A stretch of 64,000 nucleotides of DNA from Actinomyces sp. oral taxon 171 str. F0337 (GTDB taxonomy: Bacteria; Actinomycetota; Actinomycetes; Actinomycetales; Actinomycetaceae): positions 1,364,001-1,428,000 of the forward strand of contig NZ_CP040005.1 of assembly GCF_005696555.1 (NCBI RefSeq). The letters are read 5' to 3'. This document shows, one piece after another, positions 35,689 to 45,257 of this stretch. How positions within the stretch are numbered: position 1 is the stretch's first letter; the number at the start of each line of letters is the position of its first letter. The position numbers and the translations under genes are program-made. The notes beneath the pieces were generated by a model. The model did not search any database, had not been told where the DNA came from, and saw nothing but the letters and a program-made list of their open reading frames with translations.

Positions 35689-36789
35689 ATGAGCCAGTAC
35701 GAGCCCGCCCCTGAACCCGCTGCGTCCGAAGCGCAACCGCCCACCCAGAGCCCCGCCCCCCAGGAGACCCTGGGACAGGCCGGCCGCCGTGGCCCGTTCC
35801 GCTACGGTGAGCGCATCCAGGTCACCGACACCAAGGGCCGCAAGAACACCTTTCTGCTCGACCCCCACGGCTACTTCCAGTCCGTGCGCGGCTCCTTCCA
35901 CCACAGGGATGTTGTCGGCATGGACGAGGGCAGCGTCATCGAGACCGACACCGGTCACGAGCTGCTCCTGCTGCGCCCGCTCCTGGCCGACTACGTCCTG
36001 TCCATGCCTCGCGGCGCACAGGTGGTCTACCCCAAGGACTCCGGTCAGGTCATCGCGCTGGGGGACATCTTCCCCGGCGCCCGCGTCCTGGAGGCAGGTG
36101 TCGGCTCCGGGGCCCTCACCATGAACCTGCTCTCCGCCATCGGGGAGAGCGGCCACCTGCTGTCCATCGAGCGCCGCGAGGACTTCGCCCAGATCGCCGC
36201 CTCCAACGTCGACGCCTGGTTCGGCCGCCACCATCCCGCCTGGGAGCTGCGCACCGGGGACTTCGCCGACGTCGTCGCCGCCCGGGTGGAACCCGGCAGC
36301 ATCGACCGGGTGGTCCTGGACATGCTCGCCCCCTGGGAGAACGTCGAGGCCGCCTCCTCGGCCCTGGCCCCGGGCGGGCTCTTTCTGGCCTACGTGGCCA
36401 CCGTCACCCAGCTTTCCCGCACCGTGGAGGCCCTGCGTCACAGCGGCCTGTTCACCGACCCCGAGTCCTGGGAGTCCATGGTGCGCACCTGGAACGTCGA
36501 CGGGCTCGCCGTGCGCCCCGACCACCGCATGGTGGCGCACACCGGCTTCCTGCTGACCGCCCGTCGCCTGGCCGCAGGCTCCCGGCCCTTGACCCGCAAG
36601 CGCCCGCCCGCCCGCGGTGCCTACGACGAGGGCGGCTACTGGCTGCCCGATGACGTCAAGGAGCGCACCAGCACTGACAAGAAGGTCCGCCGTGTTCTGC
36701 GTGACTGCCGGGCCAAGCAGCCCACCGACGCCACACCCGTTCTCAGCGGGAGCGCGGATGACGGCCAGGACGGCGCTCACCATGTCTGA
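35689..36789 (+). CDS. trmI: tRNA (adenine-58-N1)-methyltransferase TrmI
   Basis: A 366-residue homologue of mycobacterial Rv2118c. After a ~35-residue Pro/Ala-rich head comes the N-terminal beta domain (GPFRYGERIQVTDTKGRKNTF), then the SAM site LEAGVGSGALTMNLL near residue 140 and the catalytic-domain strand VVLDMLAPWENVE. It methylates A58 in the tRNA T loop as a tetramer. Either GTG 35686 or ATG 35689 may start it. Its last eight bases overlap mpa. Confidence 0.92.
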   Translation: MSQYEPAPEPAASEAQPPTQSPAPQETLGQAGRRGPFRYGERIQVTDTKGRKNTFLLDPHGYFQSVRGSFHHRDVVGMDEGSVIETDTGHELLLLRPLLADYVLSMPRGAQVVYPKDSGQVIALGDIFPGARVLEAGVGSGALTMNLLSAIGESGHLLSIERREDFAQIAASNVDAWFGRHHPAWELRTGDFADVVAARVEPGSIDRVVLDMLAPWENVEAASSALAPGGLFLAYVATVTQLSRTVEALRHSGLFTDPESWESMVRTWNVDGLAVRPDHRMVAHTGFLLTARRLAAGSRPLTRKRPPARGAYDEGGYWLPDDVKERTSTDKKVRRVLRDCRAKQPTDATPVLSGSADDGQDGAHHV

Positions 36790-38476
36790 GACGTCTGCGG
36801 CCGACGCCGGTAAGGCTCAGCCGCTGGAGATGCCTGCCGCGGACTTCATCAGCCACCAGCTGCGTGAGGCCCGCGCCCAGGCCGTCGGCCTGGCGGCCAA
36901 GAACGAGCGCCTGGTGGCCGCGCTGGGCACCGCCCGCGAGCGCATCACGGAGCTCGGCCAACAGCTCGATGCCGTCACCCGGCCCCCGGCCACCCTGGGA
37001 CTGCTCACCGGCCTCCCCCACATGAGGGATGCCGGAGACGGCCCCGCGGGCGCCGCCCAGCCCCGCGAGGTCGCCGTGAGCCTGTCGGGCCGCCAGATGC
37101 TCCTGCACGTCCACCCCGGCGTCGATAACACCGAGCTGCAGGTCGGGCGGCGCGTGGCCGTCAACGACCAGATGCTCGTCGTCGCCACCCTCCCCGAGCC
37201 GGGCACCGGTGAGGCCGTCACCCTCGAGGAAAGGCTCGATGACGCCCGGGTCCTGGTGACCACCGGCGCAGGAGGGACCCGGATCCTCACCCTGTCCTCA
37301 GCTCTTGGCCGCATCGCCGGGACCGGTGAGGGGCTCAAACCCGGAGACACCCTGGCCGCCGACCTGCGCGCCGACGTCGCTACGACTCTCATCGAGCGCA
37401 CCAGCGTGGAGCAGCTCGTCGTGGCCGAGACACCCGACGTCTCCTGGTCGGACATCGGAGGCCTGGGGCCGCAGATCGAGCAGATCCGAGACGCCCTCGA
37501 GCTGCCCTTCACCCACCCCGAGCTCTTCCAAGCCTACGGCCTGCGCGCCCCCAAGGGCCTGCTGCTCTACGGCCCACCCGGATGCGGCAAGACCCTCATC
37601 GCCAAGGCCGTGGCCACCTCACTGGCCGGCTCTCCCAGCACCTCCGGCGTCACAGGGCGCCCGCCCGCGTTCCTCAACATCAAGGGCCCCGAGCTGCTGA
37701 GCAAGTTCGTCGGTGAGACCGAGCGGCAGATCCGCGCCATCTTCGACCAGGCCCGCAAGGCCGCCGCGGAAGACCGGCCGGTGGTCATCTTCTTCGACGA
37801 GATGGAGGCCCTCTTCCGCACCCGTGGCAGCGGCGTGTCCTCCGACGTCGAAACCATGATCGTGCCCCAGGTCCTGGCGGAGATCGACGGCGTGGAGTCC
37901 CTGCGCAACGTCGTCATCATCGGGGCCTCCAACCGTGAGGACATGATCGACCCCGCCATTCTGCGCCCCGGGCGGCTGGACGTGAAGATCCGCATCAACC
38001 GGCCCGATGCAGCCGGTGCCGAGGAGATCCTCGCCCGTCACCTCACTGCCGACCTGCCCCTGGCTCCGGCCGAGCTCGCGGGCCACGGAGGAGACCGCGA
38101 GGCCACCGCCGCCTCCCTGCGCCGCGTCGTCGTCGAGGCCCTCTACGCCCGCAACGAGGCCACCGCCGTCCTGGAGATCACCGAGGCCCACGCGGCCAGT
38201 GGCACCTCCACCCGCGTCCTTCACCTGGCCGACCTGACCAGCGGCGCCATGCTGGCCGCCATCGTCTCCCGCGCCAAGACCGCCTCCATCAAGGATGAGC
38301 TCGCCGGGGGAGAGGGCGGACTGAACGCAGCCAGGCTCCGCTCGGCCGTTGAGACCGAGGCACGGCAGAACGAGGAGATCACCGGCGCCACCACCTTTGA
38401 GGGGTGGGCACGTCTCATCGGCGCCCGTACCTCGCAGATCCGCAGCGTGCGCAGGCTCGGTAAGGAGAGCACATGA
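36782..38476 (+). CDS. arc: Mpa/ARC proteasome-associated AAA ATPase, lacking the docking tail
   Basis: A 564-residue AAA ATPase. Residues ~18-65 form the coiled coil that binds Pup, followed by OB domains; the AAA module has Walker A GPPGCGKT near 264, Walker B VVIFFDEMEALF near 338 and RPGRLDVKIRINRPD. ARC unfolds pupylated proteins. The C terminus ends RRLGKEST and lacks the GQYL motif that docks to the 20S proteasome; no prcBA genes are in the cluster. Starts at ATG 36782, overlapping trmI; ends overlapping dop (ATGA). Confidence 0.93.
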   Translation: MSETSAADAGKAQPLEMPAADFISHQLREARAQAVGLAAKNERLVAALGTARERITELGQQLDAVTRPPATLGLLTGLPHMRDAGDGPAGAAQPREVAVSLSGRQMLLHVHPGVDNTELQVGRRVAVNDQMLVVATLPEPGTGEAVTLEERLDDARVLVTTGAGGTRILTLSSALGRIAGTGEGLKPGDTLAADLRADVATTLIERTSVEQLVVAETPDVSWSDIGGLGPQIEQIRDALELPFTHPELFQAYGLRAPKGLLLYGPPGCGKTLIAKAVATSLAGSPSTSGVTGRPPAFLNIKGPELLSKFVGETERQIRAIFDQARKAAAEDRPVVIFFDEMEALFRTRGSGVSSDVETMIVPQVLAEIDGVESLRNVVIIGASNREDMIDPAILRPGRLDVKIRINRPDAAGAEEILARHLTADLPLAPAELAGHGGDREATAASLRRVVVEALYARNEATAVLEITEAHAASGTSTRVLHLADLTSGAMLAAIVSRAKTASIKDELAGGEGGLNAARLRSAVETEARQNEEITGATTFEGWARLIGARTSQIRSVRRLGKEST

Positions 38477-40152
38477 ACGACGTCGGTTTTCAGCCCGGTC
38501 CGGTGACGCGCCCCGTCGGCCTGGAGACCGAGTTCGGGGTCCTGCACCCGGGTGACGCCTACGCCAATCCCGTGGTCCTGTCCACCCGGGTGGTGGAGGC
38601 CTACTGCACCGGTGCCGGCGTGCCCACGGTGCGGTGGGACTACGAGGGAGAGGATCCACTGGCCGATCTGCGTGGTGGCAGGTTGCAGCGCTCCGCCGCT
38701 CACCCCAGCCAGCTCACCGACGACCCTGCTCGCCCAGCGCCGTCGGGCGACGCACCACCGGCCGATGCGGGGGAGGGGGCCGACCCTCCGCCGGCCCCCT
38801 GGGGCTCACGCGCCCGCCCCAGTGCCGCCGAGGCGGCGCTTCCCCGGGCGACGACGGCGGTCCTGGTCAACGGAGCCCGCTTCTACGTCGACCACGCCCA
38901 CCCCGAGTACTCCTCACCCGAGGTCCTCACCCCCCGCGACGCCCTGGTCTGGGACCGCGCCGGCGAGGTGGTCGCCAGGCGCGCCATGAAAGCCCTGAGC
39001 GACGGGGACGGCGGGGCCGGGACATCCGCGGAGATCGTCCTGTACAAGAACAACGTGGACGGCAAGGGCGTGGCCTACGGCGCCCACGAGAACTACCTCG
39101 TGCGACGCGACGTGCCCTTCGAGGAGCTGGCCGCGGTCCTCACCCCCTTCCTCGTGACCAGGCCCGTCCTCGCAGGTGCCGGGCGGGTGGGCATCGGGCA
39201 GCGCAGTGAGCGCCCCGGATTCCAGATCAGTCAGCGCGCGGACTACGTCGAGTCCGAGATCGGCCTGCAGACGACCTTCAACCGCCCCATCATCAACACC
39301 CGCGACGAGCCGCACGCCGACAGTGCCCGCTGGCGCCGCCTCCACGTCATCAACGGCGACGCCAACCGCTTCGACGTTCCCATCTACCTCAAGGTCGCCA
39401 CCACCGATCTGGTTCTGTGGTTCCTGGAGCAGGCGTACGCCGAGAACTCCAGCCGGTTCACGGAGGCTCTGGATCGCCTCAGAGACCTGGCCATCACCGG
39501 CGACCCCGTCGAGGAGCACTGGGCCCTCTCTCACGACCCCACCCTTTCCCACGAGCTGCGCACCCGGGGCGGGGCCATAGGCGCCCCGGCGATTCAACGC
39601 GCCTTCCTCGACGCCGTCACTCCGGCCGTCATACATTCCGGAGACGCCCAGGCCAGCAGCGCCCTGACTCTGTGGCGCCAGGCCCTCGACGCCCTCGAGC
39701 AGTGGCGCCGCAACGGATCCGGTCCGGCTGCTCAGATGCTGGAGTGGGTCGCCAAGTACGAGCTCTGTGAGGGACTGCGCCGCAGGTCGGGAACCGCCTG
39801 GGACGATCCCCGCCTGGCCGCTCTCGACATCCAGTGGGCCGATCTGCGCTCGGGACGCTCGATCGTCGACAAGCTTGACGCCGCCGGCAGGATCCATCGG
39901 CTGGTCACCGACGCGGAGGTTCAGCGCGCGGCCGACGCGCCCCCCGAGGGCACGCGTGCCGCCATCCGCGGAACCGCCATTCACCGCTACTCGCAGATCG
40001 TGGGCGCCTCCTGGACCTGCCTCCTCCTCGACGTCCCAGGCGCTCCCGAGCTGGCGCGTCTGCGCCTGCCCGACGACGTGATCGTCGGCTCCGATGAGAC
40101 GGCGACCATCCTGGAGGAAATTGGTCGCCGGGCGGCACCTGAGAGACACTGA
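38473..40152 (+). CDS. dop: Pup deamidase/depupylase Dop
   Basis: A 559-residue carboxylate-amine-ligase-fold enzyme. The N-terminal metal/ATP motif reads GLETEFGV, and the catalytic Asp lies in FYVDHAHPEYSSPEV near residue 138. A long Pro/Ala-rich insertion (~80-130) is the Dop-loop that distinguishes it from PafA. Dop deamidates the C-terminal Gln of Pup to Glu, required here because Pup ends in Gln, and removes Pup from proteins. Coupled to arc by a 4-bp overlap. Confidence 0.93.
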   Translation: MNDVGFQPGPVTRPVGLETEFGVLHPGDAYANPVVLSTRVVEAYCTGAGVPTVRWDYEGEDPLADLRGGRLQRSAAHPSQLTDDPARPAPSGDAPPADAGEGADPPPAPWGSRARPSAAEAALPRATTAVLVNGARFYVDHAHPEYSSPEVLTPRDALVWDRAGEVVARRAMKALSDGDGGAGTSAEIVLYKNNVDGKGVAYGAHENYLVRRDVPFEELAAVLTPFLVTRPVLAGAGRVGIGQRSERPGFQISQRADYVESEIGLQTTFNRPIINTRDEPHADSARWRRLHVINGDANRFDVPIYLKVATTDLVLWFLEQAYAENSSRFTEALDRLRDLAITGDPVEEHWALSHDPTLSHELRTRGGAIGAPAIQRAFLDAVTPAVIHSGDAQASSALTLWRQALDALEQWRRNGSGPAAQMLEWVAKYELCEGLRRRSGTAWDDPRLAALDIQWADLRSGRSIVDKLDAAGRIHRLVTDAEVQRAADAPPEGTRAAIRGTAIHRYSQIVGASWTCLLLDVPGAPELARLRLPDDVIVGSDETATILEEIGRRAAPERH

Positions 40153-40211
40153 GCCTCACAGTGCCCTCACCAACGGTGCGCTGCTCGAGAGGACTGCAGA
40201 AGGAGCAAGAC

Positions 40212-40430
40212 ATGACGCCGCAGCACGCCAGTCAGTCCCATGGACAGGTCCGTCGCACCGGCATCGAGACCACTGCTGCAGACACTGACGAGCAGGTCGG
40301 CGCTGGGACGCGGGCCTCGTCAACCACGCAGGTCAGCGACGTGGACAGCATCCTCGATGAGATCGACTCGGTCATCGAGACCAATGCCGCAGCCTTCGTC
40401 CAGGGCTTCGTCCAGAAGGGCGGCCAGTGA
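40212..40430 (+). CDS. pup: Prokaryotic ubiquitin-like protein Pup (PupQ form)
   Basis: A 72-residue, mostly disordered, acidic protein ending FVQGFVQKGGQ. The C-terminal GGQ is the PupQ form, which Dop converts to Glu before PafA links it to lysines. The helical ARC-binding part is VDSILDEIDSVIETNAAAFV. ATG at 40212 has AAGGAG upstream; the earlier in-frame ATG at 40161 lies in dop's tail region. Overlaps pafA as GTGA. Confidence 0.95.
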   Translation: MTPQHASQSHGQVRRTGIETTAADTDEQVGAGTRASSTTQVSDVDSILDEIDSVIETNAAAFVQGFVQKGGQ

Positions 40431-41881
40431 GCATGAGCGGCTCACGGCCCGTGGCGCGGCGCATCATCGGGGTGGAGACCGAGTACGGCATCACCTGCGC
40501 CCCCACCACCGACGGCCCACCTCCCATGGACGCCGACCACGCTGCCCGTGAGCTCTTCGATCCCGTGGTTCAGCGCTCGCGCTCCTCGAACGTCTTCACT
40601 CGCGGGGGTGCTCGCCTCTACCTGGACGTGGGTTCCCACCCCGAGTTCGCCACCGCCGAGTGCGACCGCCTTGAGGACGTGCTCGCTCAGGACCGCGCCG
40701 GCGAGCTCGTCATGGCCGATCTCGCCGAGCGGGCCAATGCCCGCTTGGCTGCCTCAGGTGTTCCCGGGAGGATCCACCTGCTGAAGAACAACCGCGATGC
40801 TGAGGGCAACGGCTTCGGGTGCCATGAGAACTATCTCGTGCGCCGTCGTGGAGACTTCTGGAACGATGCCCGCACCCTCGTGCCCCACCTGGTGACCCGG
40901 CAGATCCTTGTCGGTGCCGGCCATATCGCAGGAGACGGCGATACCCGACCCGCAGGCAACGGGCTCAGGGACCTCAGGGACTACGTCTTCTCCCAGCGGG
41001 CCGACCAGATGTGGGACGCCGTCTCCTCAGCCACGACCCGGGCCAGGCCGCTGATCAACACTCGGGACGAACCGCATGCCGATGTCGAGCACTACCGGCG
41101 CATGCATGTCATCGTCGGGGACTCCAACATCGCTCAGGGATCCACCTTGCTCAAGGTGGCGGCCATGGACCTGCTCCTGGACTACCTGGAGCACGGGGGA
41201 GACCTCAGTGACCTGGCCCTGGCCGATCCCATGAGGGCCATCCGCGACACCTGCCATGACATGAGCGGAGGGGCGCTCCTGGAACGCGTCGACGGACGGA
41301 CCATCACGTCGTTGGAGATGCAGGCCGAGCACCTCGGACGTCTACGCAACCATATCGCGCAAGACATCGAGATCACTGCTCTCCACAAAGCCGCACTGGA
41401 TCTGTGGGAACGGGGGCTCGAGGCCCTCCGCCTGCAGCAGCCCGACCGCGTGGCGACGGAGCTGGACTGGGCGGTCAAGCACCAGCTGCTGACTCGCTAC
41501 TGCCAACGGCACGACACCGATCTGACTGATCCTCGGGTGACCCGGTTGTCCCTCGCCTATCACGACGTCTCTCCCGGTCAGGGGCTGCGTCAACGTCTGG
41601 AGGGTGCCGGTCTCCTGCGCCGATTCGTCGACGATGAGACCTGCCGCCGGGCGGTGGATACCCCGCCCGCGACGACGCGTGCGCGCCTGCGTGGCGCGGT
41701 CGTCGCCAGGGCCGAGGACCTGCGCTGCGATCTGAGTGTCGACTGGGTGGGTGTTCGACTCGACGACGGCGTCTGCTCACCTGTTACCCTGAGTGATCCC
41801 TTTTGTGCCGTGGACGAGCGTATCGATGCACTCCTGGAGAGCATGGAGCGCTCAGCAACCGCTCTTCCCAACGGGGTGTGA
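40427..41881 (+). CDS. pafA: Pup-protein ligase PafA
   Basis: A 484-residue ligase joining Pup to substrate lysines with ATP. The N-terminal motif is GVETEYGI, the catalytic Asp lies in LYLDVGSHPEFATAEC near residue 66, and LLKNNRDAEGNGFGCHENYLV is the ATP/Pup groove. It lacks the Dop-loop. Start is GTG at 40427 overlapping pup (ATG at 40433 possible). Unlike mycobacteria, no prcB/prcA genes lie between pup and pafA. Confidence 0.95.
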   Translation: MSMSGSRPVARRIIGVETEYGITCAPTTDGPPPMDADHAARELFDPVVQRSRSSNVFTRGGARLYLDVGSHPEFATAECDRLEDVLAQDRAGELVMADLAERANARLAASGVPGRIHLLKNNRDAEGNGFGCHENYLVRRRGDFWNDARTLVPHLVTRQILVGAGHIAGDGDTRPAGNGLRDLRDYVFSQRADQMWDAVSSATTRARPLINTRDEPHADVEHYRRMHVIVGDSNIAQGSTLLKVAAMDLLLDYLEHGGDLSDLALADPMRAIRDTCHDMSGGALLERVDGRTITSLEMQAEHLGRLRNHIAQDIEITALHKAALDLWERGLEALRLQQPDRVATELDWAVKHQLLTRYCQRHDTDLTDPRVTRLSLAYHDVSPGQGLRQRLEGAGLLRRFVDDETCRRAVDTPPATTRARLRGAVVARAEDLRCDLSVDWVGVRLDDGVCSPVTLSDPFCAVDERIDALLESMERSATALPNGV

Positions 41882-41928
41882 ACGGTGAGGCTCACGGCAC
41901 TGGTAAGGCGACTGACGGAAGACGCAAC

Positions 41929-43437
41929 ATGAGTACTACCTCCTCCCCGGATCCTGGAGCGGGCACGCCCCTGACACGGCGTCAGCGCCGTGCACTCGAA
42001 CGTGCTCAGCAGGCTCAGCAGGAGGCACTGACCCAGGACCTTCCGACGCTTTCCCAACCTGCTGCGCCGTCACGGCCCGCCGGCACTCCAACCAGCAGTG
42101 CCCAATCTGCCGGCACACCGGCGCCTCGCACCGAGCCGCAGCCTCGGTGGCAGCCACAGGTGTCGGGCCGGGCCTCCGTTCCTGCGCAGGACGCCTCCCG
42201 TCCCGGACGACCCATGGCCGGTGCACAGACATCCGCAGCGCCGCAGGACAGTAGCCATGATCTCCACAGCACGCACATGCCGGCTGTGCGAGCCGATCGA
42301 GGCTATGCAGCCGGCGAGCCCAAGCGCCCGCAGGACGAGGAGGTCACCGGGATACGGGAGCCAGAACCGACGCAGCGGCGGCGCACCCTGGGTGGCCCGC
42401 TGGGTCGTATGCCCAGGGGGCCCCTGGCGGTCGGCCTGATCGGTGTCGTCGTTCTTGCCATGATCCTGGTGCCGCTGGCCGTCAACAAGCTCGTCTCCAA
42501 GAGTAACGGGACGGGTACCAGCACCGTGGCCCAGGCGACCGTGCTGGACGGCAACGCGCCCCTCAGCCAGCTGCTGAGGGTCAGCGGTCGGGTCGGATCG
42601 GGGACGGCGCCCTCCATCGACTTGAACAACGACACCTCTCTGTCAGCCCCCAGCTCGGTGCTGACCGACGTCGTCGAGACCGGGCAGGGTCGTGCAGTCT
42701 CCGAAGGGACGCCAGTGATCCTGCAGGTCTCGCAGTTCTCCGGTCTCGACGGGCGCAACACGACGGGTAACAAGGATGGGTACAAGCTCTGGCAGGGCAT
42801 GCTCGGTCCTGACGTGGGGGACTACATCAACGCGGCGGTCTCCGGTCAGCGTGAGGGGACTCGCGTCGTTCTTCGTGAACCGGCCGACGAGGAGAACGGC
42901 TCTCGGACGACGAAGATCACCGTCGTCGACCTCCTGCCCACCACGGCAACAGGGGAGGCCAAGCAACCGGCGCCCGGTACCCCCACCGTCAGTGAAGGAC
43001 CCGATGGCTCCATCACCGTCAGCAGCGCCGGACTCCCCGCACCAACCGGGGCGTCCACGGAGATCCTCATCAAGGGCACCGGCCCTCAGATCGGTTCCCA
43101 GGACCGTCTTATCGCTCGGACCACGATGGTCAGCTGGGCCACGGGCCAACCCCTCGAGAAATCGACCTTCGGGTACCGGGAGCCGCCCAAGCAGCTCGAC
43201 ATGAGTAACGCGTTGGTGGGAGTCTCCCAGAACCTGGTGGATATCACCGTCGGTTCACGGGTTGTCCTCTCACTGCCTGCGGAGCAGGCGCAGGGGAAGG
43301 AGCCCGTCGTCGTGGTGATCGACGTTCTCGCCAGAGACCCTGCTCAGGCTTCCGGGGCGTCCGAGGATCATGCGGGCAGCGCTGCAAGCGCCGCCCCTCA
43401 GACCTCCGCCGGCCCGACACCCAAGGACCATTCATGA
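41929..43437 (+). CDS. Membrane-anchored FKBP-like protein
   Basis: A 502-residue protein. A ~170-residue Ala/Pro/Gln-rich N-terminal region precedes one transmembrane helix ([20 protein letters not shown], ~165-185). Two FKBP-like beta-rich domains follow; the second has [16 protein letters not shown] and [18 protein letters not shown], matching FKBP strands but with key aromatic residues missing. Such a gene often follows pafA in actinobacteria. Prolyl isomerase activity is doubtful. Overlaps hisF by 4 bp (ATGA). Confidence 0.78.
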   Translation: MSTTSSPDPGAGTPLTRRQRRALERAQQAQQEALTQDLPTLSQPAAPSRPAGTPTSSAQSAGTPAPRTEPQPRWQPQVSGRASVPAQDASRPGRPMAGAQTSAAPQDSSHDLHSTHMPAVRADRGYAAGEPKRPQDEEVTGIREPEPTQRRRTLGGPLGRMPRGPLAVGLIGVVVLAMILVPLAVNKLVSKSNGTGTSTVAQATVLDGNAPLSQLLRVSGRVGSGTAPSIDLNNDTSLSAPSSVLTDVVETGQGRAVSEGTPVILQVSQFSGLDGRNTTGNKDGYKLWQGMLGPDVGDYINAAVSGQREGTRVVLREPADEENGSRTTKITVVDLLPTTATGEAKQPAPGTPTVSEGPDGSITVSSAGLPAPTGASTEILIKGTGPQIGSQDRLIARTTMVSWATGQPLEKSTFGYREPPKQLDMSNALVGVSQNLVDITVGSRVVLSLPAEQAQGKEPVVVVIDVLARDPAQASGASEDHAGSAASAAPQTSAGPTPKDHS

Positions 43438-44204
43438 GCGTTGCCATCCGTATTATCCCCTGCCTGGACGTCAAGAACGGCCGTGTCGTCAAAGGCGTCA
43501 ACTTCCAGGGCCTCAAGGACGCCGGAGACCCCGTGGAGCTCGCCTCCCGTTACGGCGCTCAGGGGGCCGATGAGATCACCTTCTTAGACGTCTCGGCCTC
43601 GCATGAGGGGCGTTCCACCATGCTGGACGTGGTCGGTCGTACCGCCGAGCAGGTATTCGTTCCACTGACTGTTGGTGGGGGAGTGCGTTCCGTCGATGAC
43701 GTGACTCAGCTGCTGCGGGCGGGGGCGGACAAAGTCGGTATCAACACCGCGGCCATCAACCGTCCCGAGCTGTTGACGGACGTGGCGCAGCGTTTCGGAA
43801 ACCAGGTGCTCGTCCTGTCAGTGGATGCGCGTCGGTGTCCCTCCGGCGTCTCGACACCCTCTGGCTTCGAGGTCACGACTCACGGAGGGCGGACCTCCAC
43901 CGGGATCGACGCCGTCGCCTGGGCGGTTCGAGGCGCTGAGCTCGGCGCTGGAGAGATCCTCCTGAACTCCATGGACGCCGACGGGGTCACCCAAGGATTC
44001 GACACCGAGATGATTGACGCCGTTCGTCGACGGGTCCGGGTTCCGCTCATCGCCTCCGGCGGCGCCGGATGTCCAGCGGACTTCGTGACCGCGGCCAACC
44101 ATGGTGCCGACGCCGTTCTGGCAGCCTCAGTGTTCCACTACGGGGTGATGACCATCGCTGAGGCCAAGAATGCCCTGCAAGGCGCAGACCACTCGGTACG
44201 TTAA
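43434..44204 (+). CDS. hisF: Imidazole glycerol phosphate synthase subunit HisF
   Basis: A 256-residue (beta/alpha)8 barrel closing the imidazole ring in histidine biosynthesis, using ammonia from HisH. Active-site Asp residues lie in IIPCLDV and VLSVDARR. Phosphate-binding GGGVRSVDD and [10 protein letters not shown] are intact. Starts at ATG 43434, overlapping the FKBP-like gene; other his genes except hisI are not in the window. Confidence 0.95.
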   Translation: MSVAIRIIPCLDVKNGRVVKGVNFQGLKDAGDPVELASRYGAQGADEITFLDVSASHEGRSTMLDVVGRTAEQVFVPLTVGGGVRSVDDVTQLLRAGADKVGINTAAINRPELLTDVAQRFGNQVLVLSVDARRCPSGVSTPSGFEVTTHGGRTSTGIDAVAWAVRGAELGAGEILLNSMDADGVTQGFDTEMIDAVRRRVRVPLIASGGAGCPADFVTAANHGADAVLAASVFHYGVMTIAEAKNALQGADHSVR

Positions 44205-44297
44205 AAATATGGAAGACTGGCTGTGGACGTGGTGCCGGTACGGTGCCCTGTCCTGATTCCCTGATGGTGCCCATGTGGCTAAGTCCAAGGAGAGATC

Positions 44298-44601
44298 GTG
44301 AGCCACTACTATGACAACGAGCCCAGTTATCCAAGTGGCGGGAATCCTTGGAGGAATCCGGATAGTGAGAAGAACCACCTGGGGAACTGGGCTCTTGGTC
44401 TGGGGATCGCTAGTATTTTCTGTTGCGGAATCATTTTTGGGGTTACCGCGATCGTTTTAGGGCTGCAGGCTCAGGCTGCGGCAGACCGAGGTGAGGCGAC
44501 TAACCGAGGTGCGGGGGACCGCTGGAATTATTTTGGGAATCATTGGATTCTGCGCCACTCTCATTTATCTTTTTGTTCAGATGAGAGGGAGTGGGGTTTA
44601 G
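44298..44601 (+). pseudogene. DUF4190-type membrane protein gene with a frameshift
   Basis: The ORF starts well (RBS AAGGAGAG, ATG 44298) with an N-terminal NHLGNWALGLGIASIFCCGI segment like the two following DUF4190 proteins. After GEATNRGAG the frame is wrong. Removing one G from the five-G run 44513-44517 restores TAGIILGIIGFCATLIYLFV, the expected second helix, and a TAG stop at 44599-44601 (about 100 aa). The uncorrected frame instead runs to 44813 over the next gene. This is a real mutation, slippage or a sequencing error. Confidence 0.7.
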
Positions 44602-44648
44602 CTCGGGCGTCATCGCCGTGTCGAGGTGGTGTCGCGAAGGGTCTCGAT

Positions 44649-44693
44649 TTGCGTGCTGCGCGGAGCCTGTTATACTTCAGTGACATACTGTCA
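44649..44693 (+). promoter_or_regulatory. Candidate promoter with palindrome before the second DUF4190 gene
   Basis: TTGCGT (44649-44654), 16 bp, then TATACT (44671-44676) form a promoter-like pair. A palindrome TGACATACTGTCA lies at the start site (44681-44693), a possible operator. Confidence 0.4.
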
Positions 44694-44727
44694 ACGTCAT
44701 CGAACCCTATCTACACGGAGAGATTCT

Positions 44728-45063
44728 ATGAGCAACATGGGTCCCTACCCCGAAGGTCAGTACAATCAGCAGCCCGGGGGCTATGTCCCTGGTGGATTCG
44801 GCCCTCGTCCTGATGAGAAGAACTCGCTGGGAGTCTGGTCCCTCTGTCTGGGGATCGCCAGCTTCCTCTGCTGTGGTATCGTCACCGGTATCCCCTCCAT
44901 CATCGTGGGATATCTGGGTATTCAGGCGGCTAATGAGGGGCGCGCCACCAACAAGGGCATGTCCATTGCTGGCATTGTGCTGTCTGTGGCCGGCACCGTG
45001 CTGGCGATTGTGCTCTATGCGACTGGCGTGACTTCACAGTTCACGAGCGGAATCCAGTCCTAG
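44728..45063 (+). CDS. DUF4190-family membrane protein
   Basis: A 111-residue protein with a short Gly/Pro/Tyr/Gln-rich head (MGPYPEGQYNQQPGGYVPGG) and two hydrophobic helices: SLGVWSLCLGIASFLCCGIV and MSIAGIVLSVAGTVLAIVLY. The AANEGRATNKGMSIAG linker is the family hallmark. Function unknown. GGAGA precedes ATG 44728. It is followed by a strong terminator. Confidence 0.8.
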   Translation: MSNMGPYPEGQYNQQPGGYVPGGFGPRPDEKNSLGVWSLCLGIASFLCCGIVTGIPSIIVGYLGIQAANEGRATNKGMSIAGIVLSVAGTVLAIVLYATGVTSQFTSGIQS

Positions 45064-45081
45064 GACCTTGTCTTCTACCTT

Positions 45082-45127
45082 CGCTCCGCCGCACAGGGGT
45101 TTCGTCGGCCGACTGTGCGGCGGGGCG
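45082..45127 (+). terminator. Terminator hairpin
   Basis: A 15-bp stem (45082-45096 with 45113-45127, one mismatch) encloses a 16-nt loop, starting 19 bp after the DUF4190 stop. Confidence 0.65.
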
Positions 45128-45257
45128 AAGATCGTGTGGGGGCGTGAACGTCGAGACTGATGGGGTGTTCTCCCCATTGAGGTGTGAAGTCCTTCCCGGG
45201 ATGTGATACATGTGCTCGTGTAGGCTACGTTGTGCGCTTCGCCCCAGGGGAGGAATA

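Noticed and set aside
40431-41881. Possible prcB/prcA proteasome genes in the pup-pafA interval
   Set aside because: pup and pafA overlap by 4 bp; no room and no proteasome-like sequence anywhere in the window.
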